Shown here: piece after piece, positions 1-10,325 of the stretch
How positions within the stretch are numbered: position 1 is the stretch's first letter
How the letters are laid out: each line of letters starts with the position of its first letter
From: Luidia sarsii
Lineage: Eukaryota; Echinodermata; Asteroidea; Paxillosida; Luidiidae
Length of the DNA: 64,000 nucleotides
NCBI GenBank assembly: GCA_949987565.1
Contig: OX465104.1
Location: 26,016,137-26,080,136 of the forward strand
Reading direction: 5' to 3'
The notes under the pieces: generated by a model
What the model was told of the DNA's origin: nothing
Database searches by the model: none
What the model saw: the letters and a program-made list of their open reading frames with translations, nothing else
Position numbers and translations under genes: made by a program

Positions 1-1334
1 TTAGGTATGATTCTCTCTTCTGTTCTCTCAACAGGCCATAGAGAGATGTGCTGACATACCAATCAGTGACATGTTTGATTGGATTGTAGTACCATCTTAG
101 GTATGATTCTGTCTTCTGTTCTCTCAACAGGCCATAGAGAGATGTGCTGACATACCAATCAGTGACATGTTTGATTGGATTGTAGTACCATCTTAGGTAT
201 GATTCTCTCTTCTGTTCTCTCAACAGGCCATAGAGAGATGTGCTGACAGACCAATCAGTGACATGTTTGATTGGATTGTAGTACCATCTTAGGTATGATT
301 CTCTCTTCTGTTCTCTCAACAGACTATAGAGAGATGTGCTGACATACCAATCAGTGACATGTTTGATTGGATTGTAGTACCATCTTAGGTATGATTCTCT
401 CTTCTGTTCTCTCAACAGGCCATAGAGAGATGTGCTGACAGACCAATCAGTGACATGTTTGATTGGATTGTAGTACCATCTTAGGTATGATTCTCTCTTC
501 TGTTCTCTCAACAGACCATAGAGAGATGTGCTGACAGACCAATCAGTGACATGTTTGATTGGATTGTAGTACCATCTTAGGTATGATTCTCTCTTCTGTT
601 CTCTCAACAGACCATAGAGAGATGTGCTGATAGACCAATCGGTGACATGTTTGATTGGATTGTAGTACCATCTTAGGTATGATTCTCTCTTCTGTTCTCT
701 CAACAGACTATAGAGAGATGTGCTGATAGACCAATCAGTGACATGTTTGATTGGATTGTAGTACCATCTTAGGTATGATTCTCTCTTCTGTTCTCTCAAC
801 AGGCCATAGAGAGATGTGCTGATAGACCAATCAGTGACATGTTTGATTGGATTGTAGTACCATCTTAGGTATGATTCTCTCTTCTGTTCTCTCAACAGGC
901 CATAGAGAGATGTGCTGACATACCAATCAGTGACATGTTTGATTGGATTGTAGTACCATCTTAGGTATGATTCTCTCTTCTGTTCTCTCAACAGGCCATA
1001 GAGAGATGTGCTGATAGACCAATCAGTGACATGTTTGATTGGATTGTAGTACCATCTTAGGTATGATTCTCTCTTCTGTTCTCTCAACAGGCCATAGAGA
1101 GATGTGCTGACAGACCAATCAGTGACATGTTTGATTGGATTGTAGTACCATCTTAGGTATGATTCTCTCTTCTGTTCTCTCAACAGGCCATAGAGAGATG
1201 TGCTGACATACCAATCAGTGACATGTTTGATTGGATTGTAGTACCATCTTAGGTATGATTCTCTCTTCTGTTCTCTCAACAGGCCATAGAGAGATGTGCT
1301 GATAGACCAATCAGTGACATGTTTGATTGGATTG
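1..1334 (+). repeat. 96-bp tandem array of a splice acceptor plus exon start
   Basis: There are fourteen head-to-tail 96-bp units, starting at 1, 97, 193 and so on to 1249. Each holds a pyrimidine-rich tract ending in CAACAG followed by about 52 bp that match the first part of the phospholipase exon at 1283. Only the last unit continues into the real exon. The other 13 diverge after the Asp-Trp-Ile codons and reach an in-frame TAG within a few codons. Unit sequences differ by single bases (for example ACATACC versus ACAGACC or ATAGACC). The array may extend left of the window. Confidence 0.95.
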
Positions 1335-4300
1335 CAGGAACAAGCACAGGAGGCATCTTAGCTTTAGCCCTAGCCACTGGTAAGTCGTCTTTACAGATAT
1401 CCACTGATTGCTTGATTGAAATAATGCATTTGACAGTTTCAAGATTCAATGAGACTTTGCCCTCAGTTTCAAGATGTTCAGAAATATCGCTCTCTGCTTA
1501 TTGACTGGAATTAAAGTGAAGTAAAGGTCACTGATTGGTAATGTTTCGCCAAGGAGTGAATGAGCAATGAAGAACTGCTGTAGTCATGTTTACAAGTTAT
1601 TGTTTGCAGCTTAATATTTGCATCTGAATGGACATGGGAGATATATGACAGTTAATGGTTGCTTGGTTGTTGTCCTCACCCTGGCAAAGAGTCTATTGTT
1701 GAATGCATCTGACTGATGCCCCCACCCCAGCAAGGATAGTTGACTATTTGGGAAGGCCGCCATCTAAGGGCTGGACAGCTCAGGTGGTAAGAGCGCTGGT
1801 ACGCTAAACCGGAGGTCTCAGGTTCAAATCCTGTTTGAAGTAAATTTTCTTTGTTCATCCATCAAGTCCAGAAAAGTAAGAGGGCATGATGTATGGAATG
1901 GATTGATTCACTTTGATAAGATTGGAAGGGTTGCATGGTGGAAGTACATGGAAGGTTTGCGTTGACACCATGTACATCATCACTGTGAGATGGAGTATGG
2001 CTTTGAAAAGAACAATTCAGACAGTATGTACTCTGCCCATTGTCAGGAGACTAGATCAATAGACTGAGTGCACACTGTCTGATATGTTGAGTTACCGGCT
2101 CTCTTCAGAGCCTCAGTACATCTCACAAGAGATGAATTCCATGGTGTCACCGCAACGTCAACTTTGCATCTGTTATCAGACTACAGCAATCATCCTGCTT
2201 CTAAATGTACAAATACCTTGCTGTTGTCCTCAGGGTATTCTGTGAAGGAAGCCAAACGTCTCTACTTTGCTCTGAAGAACGACGTCTTTGTCGGCAACCG
2301 ACCATACCCCTCAGAACCCCTGGAGAATTATTTCAAGCGGATATTTGGTGAAGATACAAAGATGGATTCGATCACCAAGAACAAGTAAGACACTTTGGAT
2401 TAAAGAAATATCCTCATTGTCTTGAAAGTTTGTTCCCACCTTTTTGAGAAAGGTGCTGCCTTCCAAAGTTTTGAGAATTGCATTTTCGTCATTTTAAGTA
2501 AGTAAGCAGCTTACAACATTTGTTTAATGTTTATATATTATTCTAAGCCTGTTTTAAGATCCCTTCCCTAATCCCTGCCCTTCCCTTTGATCTTACCCTA
2601 GTCGGTTGACCCACTTTGTCCATTGTCTGTCACGTGTATCCTATTGCCTCAAATCCTGTCTATCTGTCTTGGTTCTCAACTACCTTTGAGAGAGGTCGTG
2701 CTTGGATTTGCACAATGGGAGCTCTGATATTTTAGATTGTTTGGTTTTTCTCCTGCAGGGTTCTAGTGATGGCAACACTAGGAGATAGGACTCCCCCTCC
2801 TCTGCACATCTTCCGCAGCTACAAGCCTCCGGACAGCTCCTCCTCAGCTTCCGTTGTCTACACTCGAGACAGCTTTGAATCACCGCCCCTCTTCCATGGT
2901 AAGACCTGTGACCAGCTGGAGATCCTTGGAGACATTGATGAGAGGAGAGTCTAAATCCTCAGGACTTCCCAAGCATCCTGGCCTGAACATCCAGTTGACT
3001 CTCAGTGGAAGGTTTGTGGTGACACCATGTAACACTTCTCTTTCCAGAAGGAGTGTGGCTCTGAGCCAGTAACTCAACATTTCGGGTAGTGTGTACTCTG
3101 CCCTTTGTCAGGAGACTGACTTTTTGAAAGAGAAGTGCTACATGGTGTCACTGCAAACCTTCCTCTTGGTATTTCCACCATGCAAACCTTCAATTCTTAT
3201 CCCTAGAGATGTGATACATGGTGTCACCGCAAATCTTCCACTTTGTATTACCACCATGCAAACCTTCAATTCTTACCCCTAGAGAAGTGCTGCATGGTGT
3301 CACCGCAAACCTTCCACTTAGTATTACCACCATGCAAACCTTCAAGTCTTATCCCTAGAGATGTGATACATGGTGTCACCGCAAACCTTCCACTTAGTAT
3401 TTCCACCATGCAAACCCTCAAGTCTTATCCCTAGAGATGTGATACATGGTGTCACCGCAAACCTTCCACTTAGTATTTCCACCATGCAAACCCTCAAGTC
3501 TTATCTTTAGAGAAGTGCTACATGGTGTCAGCGCAAACCTTTCACTTAGTATTTCCACCATGCAAACCTTCAAGTCTTATCTAAGTTTACTCTCACAAGT
3601 TCTTCTCAGAAGTACGCCTTTTCTGAAGCAATCCTTCCTGATGGTGTGCCAACAGACCAACTCCTCAAGCACTACTGCCACCATGCACTGCTTGCAAACC
3701 TATCCTCATTGATCCCAATGCTTTGTTCCTATCCTGATTGATCCCAATGCTTGTTCCTATCCTCATTGATCCCAATGCTTTGTTCCTATCCTCATTGATC
3801 CCAATGCTTTGTTTCTATCCTCATTGATCCCAATGCTTTGTTCCTATCCTGATTGATCCCAATGCTTGTTCCTATCCTCATTGATCCCAATGCTTTGTTC
3901 CTATCCTCATTGATCCCAATGCTTTGTTTCTATCCTCATTGATCCCAATGCTTTGTTCCTAGATCAATTGATATGGAAAGCAGCCCGGTGCAGTGGGGCA
4001 GCACCGACCTACTTCCAGCCAATGGGAGCCTTTCTGGACGGAGGACTGATTGCTAATAACCCAACCCTGGATGCCTTGACGGAAGTACAGGAATACTACA
4101 TGGACAAGCAGATGAAGGTGACCACGGTTCTCTCATCATGAATGGATTTGGAAAAAAGTAGACATTGTCCAAACACACCAATTGTAGTTCATCTAATAAA
4201 TAAGATTAGTAACATTTGTTGAGAGAAATGGCAAAGAAAACTTTGACAGGACTGGGTTTGCTCACCAGCGCTCTTACCATCTGAGCTATCCAGCCCTTAG

Positions 4301-7168
4301 ATGGTAGCCTTCCCTAATAGTCAACTAGTCTTTGGCATACCAGTGCTCTTACCATCTGAGCTATCCAGCCCTTAGATGGTGGCCTTCCCTAATAGTCAAC
4401 TAGTCAGTGCTCTAACCATCTGAGCTATCCAGCCCTTAGATGGTGGCCTTCCCTAATAGTCAACTAGTCTTTGGCATACCAGTGCTCTTACCATCTGAGC
4501 TATCCAGCCCTTAGATGGTGGCCTTCCCTAATAGTCAACTAGTCAGCGCTCTTACCATCTGAGCTATCCAGCCCTTAGATGGTGGCCTTCCCTAATAGTC
4601 AACTAGTCTTTGGCACACCATTGCTCTTACTATCTGAGCTATCAAGCCCTTAGATGGTAGCCTTCCCTAATAGTCAACTAGTCTTTGGCACACCAGCGCT
4701 CTTACCATCTGAGCTATCCAGCCCTTAGATGGTGGCCTTCCGTAATAGTCAACTAGTCAGCGCTCTTACCATCTGAGCTATCCAGCCCTTAGATGGTAGC
4801 CTTCCCTAATAGTCAACTAGTCTTTGGCACACCAGTGCTCTTACCATCTGAGCTATCCAGCCCTTAGATGGTGGCCTTCCCTAATAGTCAACTAGACAGC
4901 GCTCTTACCATCTGAGCTATCCAGCCCTTAGATGGTACCCTTCCCTAATAGTCAACTAGTCTTTGGCACACCAGCGCTCTTACCATCTGAGCTATCCAGC
5001 CCTTAGATGGTGGCCTTCCCTAATAGTCAACTAGTCTTTGGCACACACTAGTGCTCTTACCATCTGAGCTATCCAGCCCTTAGATGGTGGCCTTCCCTAA
5101 TAGTCAACTAGTCTTTGGCACACCAGCACTCTTACCATCTGAGCTATCCAGCCCTTAGATGGTAGCCTTCCCTAATAGTCAACTAGTCTTTGGCACACCA
5201 GCGCTCTTACCATCTGAGCTATTCAGCCCTTAGATGGTAGCCTTCCCTAATAGTCAAGTAGTCTTTGCCGGGGTGGGGGCGCCAGTCAGAAGCATTCAAC
5301 CATTAACCCGAATTCGGAGCACCTGTGGTGTTGCTATCTTAAGCCACCTTAAAACATTGTGACAAAAGCCACCCAGATGTCTGATTGTGCCAGGTTTGAC
5401 TCCTTTGTACACATAGTCTACAGTGTACCGGTACTCTTATTGATTTAATTTGCCGGTACATATATTGATTGTTTTTTCCGATTATTTAGCAAGTTTTAAA
5501 AATGGCACATTATAAAGAAACCCTGTGTGGTTGTCATGGGCACTGAAAAGCGGTCTGATAGGAATAGGTCAACATGCATTTCCTTGGATCTAATCAAGAT
5601 CTTATCTGTTGAATTTGGTTGAATCTGTACACAGGGTGAAGCTAAGCGTGATATAGGCGTGGTGGTGTCAGTAGGCACAGGCAGCATTCCCATCAAGGCC
5701 ATCAAGAGTACTGTCATTGCCAAACCTTCATCTGTGCTGGACATTAGGAACGCCGCCAAGGCTATCTTTGGTGCGGCCAGCCTTGGAGAGATTCTGATTG
5801 ACCAGGTAAATGGCAGTACAGTCAGTCCAGGGGTTCATAGATGTAACACGCTCTGAAAAAATGAGTCACTTCACAAATAGCACTTTTCCATGCACAGGGC
5901 GACTGAAAGTTATGGGGGTAAAAAAGAAATTATTGAAAATCAAATTTCTTAATTAGGTTAAACTGCTTCATTCTTGTCCATATTTTCATATTTGCAGATT
6001 TGAAACTTGAATTTTAATCTGAAGGTTGAGATAAATGGAGGCTTTGTGGTATAAATCCCTGATCTAGATTTGGCACCAATGTGACTTCGCAGAGCCCATT
6101 ACATACCATATAACATGATGTTTGCATCGAGGAGAATGTAATTCAATGAGGCTTTGCCCTGCTCGATGTGATAAGCACTGAATGCCCAGTGCTTTGCCCG
6201 ATGCCTGATAAAAACATTTCAGTGCTTATCACGTCAAGCAGGGCAAAGCCTTGTGGAATTCCATTCCAGGGTTTTTCAGCCAGGCCCTCAGACACAAACA
6301 TTCAATGTTCTGCTGGTATTTCAATCAGTCTGCATTATGCAGCAAGATTCTTGTCACTCCGAATTTTAGATTGACGGCAAAAATCATGCACGCCTTTTAG
6401 ATGGGAGAGGCTAAGTTCAGGCAGAGAGCCATTCTGTGGCTTCCAGAATGTTCTTCTCAGTGTTGCTCTTCAGGTCTGGAAAATGTCTTTGCTTTGAGCA
6501 TTTGTAGGTGGAACCATGACCAAAGGCAGATTTCTCAGTCACAGAAAGTGGTGTCAAGACTGCACATATATTTTTGGTCCCCATAACTGATCAGTCAGGT
6601 CAGGTTGGAATGGCCTTCATCTGACCAAGACAAGTACAAGTGTCACCAGGCATGTGGTCAATTCAAACCCTGCAATACACTGATGATGTTTGTCTGGAAA
6701 TGGTTGTCACTGCAATGCAAACTTTGCATTTGATGAAGAAGTTGTCACTGCAATGAAAACTTAGCATTTAATGAAGAAAGAAGTTGTCACTAAAATGCAA
6801 AGTTTGAATTTTCTGATCTAGTTGTTGCTACAAAATCTGATACACTCTTCCCAACTGGTTAGTCTGGAAGTGGCAGCCTTAAGTTCTTATCATTCATCAG
6901 CTGGACTAATCTATCTTGACACTAATCTATCTTGACACTCATTCAGGTGTGTGATACCAGAGGTCGGACCTTAGACCGTGCTCGTGCCTGGTGCAACATG
7001 ATTGGCGTGCCATTCTTCCGGTTCAGTCCTCTGCTGAGTGCAGACATTCCTCTAGACGAGAGAAAAGACGGCACATTGCTTAAGATGCTGTGGGAGACTG
7101 AGGTGTACCTCTATCAGAACAGGGACAAGGTGCAGCAGCTGGCAGACCTACTCAAGACACTGCACTGA
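1283..7168 (+). CDS. PLA2G6-like calcium-independent phospholipase A2, C-terminal patatin domain (5' partial)
   Basis: This is a group VI (iPLA2-beta type) phospholipase, which hydrolyses the sn-2 acyl ester of phospholipids by a Ser-Asp dyad. Six exons join in phase: 1283-1379, 2234-2384, 2759-2898, 3963-4117, 5635-5805 and 6947-7168 (stop TGA), about 314 residues. Exon 1 carries the lipase elbow GTSTGG (nucleophile Ser). Exon 4 carries SGAAPTYF and the DGG motif (catalytic Asp, FLDGGL), then NNPTLDA. Exon 5 has the VSVGTG strand. Exon 6 has DRARAWC and LWETEVY, both typical of PLA2G6 C-termini. The ankyrin-repeat N-terminal half expected of the family would lie to the left of the window. 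The introns are packed with tandem arrays, including decoy copies of the exon 1 acceptor. Family assignment is by recognition of these motifs and the exon order; orthology to vertebrate PLA2G6 itself is inference. Confidence 0.93.
1719..1856 (+). repeat. tRNA-derived SINE, family A
   Basis: The copy has an A-box-like segment (GACAGCTCAGGTGGTAAGAGCG) after CATCTAAGG and a B box (GGTTCAAATCC), followed by the TTTTCTTTG tail. It lies in phospholipase intron 1. Other copies of the family fold as a cloverleaf; this one is degenerate at the acceptor stem. Confidence 0.8.
1936..2160. mobile_element. Foldback element, degenerate copy
   Basis: The left end carries TTTGCGTTGACACCATGTAC and the right end carries its approximate reverse complement CATGGTGTCACCGCAACG, with related inner arms around the sequence ACTCTGCCCATTGTCAGGAG. 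It is the same family as the better preserved element at 30356-30575. Confidence 0.6.
3011..3590. repeat. Foldback-element fragment leading into a 76-bp tandem array
   Basis: A half foldback element (GTTTGTGGTGACACCATGTA at about 3012, then TGTGTACTCTGCCC) is followed by six units of 76 bp. CATGGTGTCA recurs at about 3140, 3216, 3292, 3368, 3444 and 3520. The repeated unit contains the foldback terminus in the opposite orientation. It lies in phospholipase intron 3; short open frames here are repeat translations. Confidence 0.85.
3700..3962 (+). repeat. 28/29-bp minisatellite ending in a splice acceptor
   Basis: About nine units carry CTCATTGATCCCAATGC and then TTTGTTCCT. The last unit supplies the TTTGTTCCTAG acceptor of the phospholipase exon that begins at 3963. 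Upstream units read TCCTATCC at that point, so they lack the AG. Confidence 0.9.
4225..5275 (-). repeat. Tandem array of SINE family A head fragments
   Basis: About 15 units of 63 or 75 bp contain, on the minus strand, GGGCTGGATAGCTCAGATGG and GTAAGAGCGCTGGT, joined by the flank AGTTGACTATTAGGGAAGG. Units with and without the 12-bp segment TTTGGCACACCA alternate irregularly. The array sits in the intron between exons 3963-4117 and 5635-5805 of the phospholipase gene, antisense to it. Only the tRNA-like 5' half (A box) is amplified, not the B box. Confidence 0.88.
6125..6285. repeat. SINE family B tail as an inverted pair
   Basis: Two copies of the family B 3' tail face each other: GTAATTCAATGAGGCTTTGC... 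and ...AGGGCAAAGCCTTGTGGAATT, with CAGTGCTTTGCCCGATGCC in the centre. It forms a potential hairpin in the last phospholipase intron. Confidence 0.65.
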
Positions 7169-7257
7169 TGACTGAGAGAGGAAATAAGAAACCTGCATAC
7201 ATGTTTTAGGATTTTGAAGGTTGAGGATGTGAGGATGTAAATTTTGATTTGAAAATG

Positions 7258-8735
7258 TGATTTGATAAAGGGTTTGCTCAACCCGACATGTACATACTAC
7301 ATAGCACTGTATGCTCAGTGCTTTGCCCTACTGCCTGGTGATTTGCATCAGTGTGAATGTAATTCAATGAGGGTTTGCCCTACTGGACGTACAATTAGCA
7401 CTGTATGCTCAGTGCTTTGCCCTACTGCCTGGTGATTTGCATCAGTGTGAATGTAATTCAATGAGGGTTTGCCCTACTGGACGTACAATTAGCACTGTAT
7501 GCTCAGTGCTTTGCCCTACTGCCTGGTGATTTGCATCAGTGTGAATGTAATTCAATGACGGTTTGCCCTACTGGACATACAATTAGCACTGTATGCTCAG
7601 TGCTTTGCCCTTCTGCCTGGTGATTTGCATCAGTGTGAATGTAATTCAATGAGGGTTTTACCTACTGGACATACAATTAGCACTGTATGCTCAGTGCTTT
7701 GCCCTTCTGCCTGGTGATTTGCATCAGTGTGAATGTAATTCAATGAGGGTTTTACCTACTGGACGTACAATTAGCACTGTATGCTCAGTGCTTTGCCCTA
7801 CTGCCTGGTGATTTGCATCAGTGTGAATGTAATTCAATGAGGGTTTGCCCTACTGGACGTACAATTAGCACTGTATGCTCAGTGCTTTGCCTGACTGTCT
7901 GGTGATTTGCATCAGTGTGAATGTAATTCAATGAGGGTTTGCCCTACTGGACGTACAATTAGCACTGTATGCTCAGTGCTTTGCCCTACTGCCTGGTGAT
8001 TTGCATCAGTGTGAATGTAATTCAATGAGGGTTTGCCCTACTGGACGTACAATTAGCACTGTATGCTCAGTGCTTTGCCCTACTGCCTGGTGATTTGCAT
8101 CAGTGTGAATGTAATTCAATGAGGGTTTGCCCTACTGGACGTACAATTAGCACTGTATGCTCAGTGCTTTGCCCTTCTGTCTGGTGATTTGCATCAGTGT
8201 GAATGTAATTCAATGAGGGTTTGCCCTACTGGACGTACAATTAGCACTGTGTGCTCAGTGCTTTGCCCTACTGCCTGGTGATTTGCATCAGTGTGAATGT
8301 AATTCAATGAGGGTTTGCCCTACTGGACGTACAATTAGCACTGTATGCTCAGGGCTTTGCCTGATTGCCTGGTGATTTGCAACTGAGAGAATGTAATTCA
8401 ATGAGGGTTTGCCCTACTGGATGTACAATTAGCACTGTATGCTCAGGGCTTTGCCTGATTGCCTGGTGATTTGCAACTGAGAGAATGTAATTCAATGAGG
8501 GTTTGCTATTCCGTAATGTGTAGTTAGCACTGTATGCTCAGTGCTTTGCCTGATTGCCTGGTGATTTGTGTTGGTGAGAATGTAATTTAATGAGGGTTTG
8601 CCCAACCCGACATGTAGATAGCACTGTATGCCGAGTGCTTTGTCCGATTGCCTGGTGATTTGTATAAATGTAATTTAATGAGGGTTTGCCCAACCCGACA
8701 TGTAGATAGCACTGAATGCTCAGTGCTTTGCCTAA
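7258..8735 (+). repeat. 94-bp satellite-like array derived from a SINE tail
   Basis: About 15 to 16 units of 94 bp contain GTAATTCAATGAGGGTTTGC, ATTAGCACTGTATGCTCAG and TGCTTTGCCCTACTGCCTGG. These are the elements found once in the tail of SINE family B (see 32165-32340 and 49910-50100), in reverse orientation. Outer units, especially from 8340 rightward, are more diverged. It starts about 90 bp after the phospholipase stop codon. Confidence 0.9.
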
Positions 8736-9309
8736 TTGCCTGCTGGAGAAATACAGGCATCTTGGGCAAAACATTGAGCATACAGTGGTAACTGCACATC
8801 AGTACGGCAAACTTTCACTAACAAATATTTCAAGTGCCTGTAATAATGTTGGGATGTGTCTTAATTTAATGACTATGGCTGCATATAACGCACAGGTACA
8901 TGTTGTATATTTAAGTTGGCTAAAGCTGCTATTCAGTGTTTTCCATTGACTTTGGTATAATTTAAGCCCTAGCCTACAAATTTAGACAGGACATTATAAA
9001 TCATGCACATCAGTGGCTGTGGCTACAACTTGGTCATCACATGCATCTGCAATGAACCATAAGCTTTGTGTAACAAAGGTCTTAGCATTAACCATAGTCA
9101 GCCATAGATGGAAGGTAGATATTACATACATGTGTACATGTACTAATGATGTATCTGATACAGAAGTTGTTGCTACAGAAGCTTATACATTCTTCCCAAC
9201 TACTGGTTAGTCGTTTCGTGAAATCCTTGAGTTGATATTGTTCATATGTGAATGGTAATATAATTCAAACAAACAAAGGAAAAACTGACTGGGAACTTTT
9301 AACAATTAT
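8736..9309. other. Intergenic, no gene seen
   Basis: This is AT-rich unique sequence. A segment at 9160-9210 (GAAGTTGTTGCTACAGAAGC) resembles stretches near 6820 and 53440 and is probably part of a dispersed repeat. No splice-bounded coding segment is visible. Confidence 0.5.
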
Positions 9310-9550
9310 TAGAATTGGCAAAGAAAACATTTGACTGGAACTTGAACCCCAGACATCTGAATTGATGTACCAGCGCTCTTCCATCTGAGCTATCCAGCCC
9401 TTAGAGGGTGGCCTCCCAAGTAGTCAACTAATTGACTTTTTTGGAGGCCACCATCTAAGGGCTTGATAGCTCAGATGGAAGAGCGCTAGTACATTAGTCC
9501 AGATGTCTGGGGTTCAAGTTCCGGTCCAGTCAAAGTTTTCTTTGCCAATT
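9310..9550. repeat. Two SINE family A copies, head to head
   Basis: A minus-strand copy (9315-9425) and a plus-strand copy (9440-9545) meet at their 5' ends around AGTTGACTATTTGG-type sequence. The plus copy has GATAGCTCAGATGGAAGAGCG (A box), GGTTCAAGTTCC (B box), GGTCCAGTCA and a TTTTCTTTGCCA tail. Confidence 0.85.
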
Positions 9551-9739
9551 TTGATATTTTTCAGTAATATTTTTGAATAACCCATTCCAATGAACGGGGA
9601 ATAGGACATGGAATTTTTTTTCTCGTAAATTGAAGACTTTATCAAATGGAATCCTGCCTTTAAAGACCAATGTGCATATAACTGTGAATGTAACTAGCTG
9701 ATTGATAATGAAAATATAATCATGGCAAACAAACGTGAT

Positions 9740-10115
9740 AACATCCAGAGGTCTCGGGTTCAAGTCCCAGTCCAGTCAAAGTTTCCTTTAGAAATTTTTC
9801 AATTTTTTCAAAAGTTCCCAGTCAGTTTTTCCTTTGTTTTACTTGAATTAAAAAAATAGCTGCATCCCCAAGCTGCTGTAGCCAGGTTTACAACCATTGG
9901 TTGTTTGCATCTGAATGAAAGCGGAGAGTGATCCCTGGAGATATACGGCAGTTGATGGTTGAATTGCTTCTGACTGGCGCCCCCACCCCAACAAAGACTA
10001 GATGACTATTTAGGGAAGGCCACCATCTAAGGGCTGGATAGCTCAGATGGAAGAGCGCTGGTACGTTAATCCAGAAGTCCCGGTCCAGTGAAAGTTGTCT
10101 TTGCCAATTTTTCAA
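9740..10115 (+). repeat. SINE family A: partial copy and long copy
   Basis: A 3' fragment with B box GGTTCAAGTCC lies at about 9745-9790. A longer copy spans 9890-10110 and includes the upstream body (TTTGCATCTGAATGAAAGCG, GGAGATATACGGCAGTTGATG, GGCGCCCCCACCCC) and the tRNA-like head GGGCTGGATAGCTCAGATGG. In the longer copy the B-box region is partly deleted. The upstream body is seen again near 33140 and 35900, so the family is longer than its tRNA-like part. Confidence 0.75.
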
Positions 10116-10244
10116 AATACAATTATGTTAGAATTGAGATATATTTGACATAAGATATAATATTCGATAAGGATGTACTCTTCCTGAGATATTTTATTCA
10201 CAGTATTCTCAGTTTCCCTGACTGCTTGCAAAAATACCAGGCAG

Positions 10245-10325
10245 TTGAGGTAGGATTCGAACCCATAACACCTAGTTTCAAGTGCGGATGGCATATTGCC
10301 TTGCGCAACAAGCTTGACAAGATTC
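10245..10325 (-). repeat. tRNA-like fragment with B box
   Basis: The minus strand reads GGTTCGAATCC inside a tRNA-like segment that begins near GTCAAGCTTGTTGCGCAAGG. It is probably a SINE relic. It lies inside an open frame of about 200 codons that is therefore not a credible protein. Confidence 0.5.

Noticed and set aside
1..1334. CRISPR-like regular direct repeats
   Set aside because: Units are contiguous with no unique spacers, and the content is a splice acceptor and exon edge in an animal gene.
9440..9545. Functional tRNA gene
   Set aside because: The tRNA-like head has A and B boxes but sits inside a dispersed repeat with degenerate stems and a conserved SINE tail. Many copies exist in the window.
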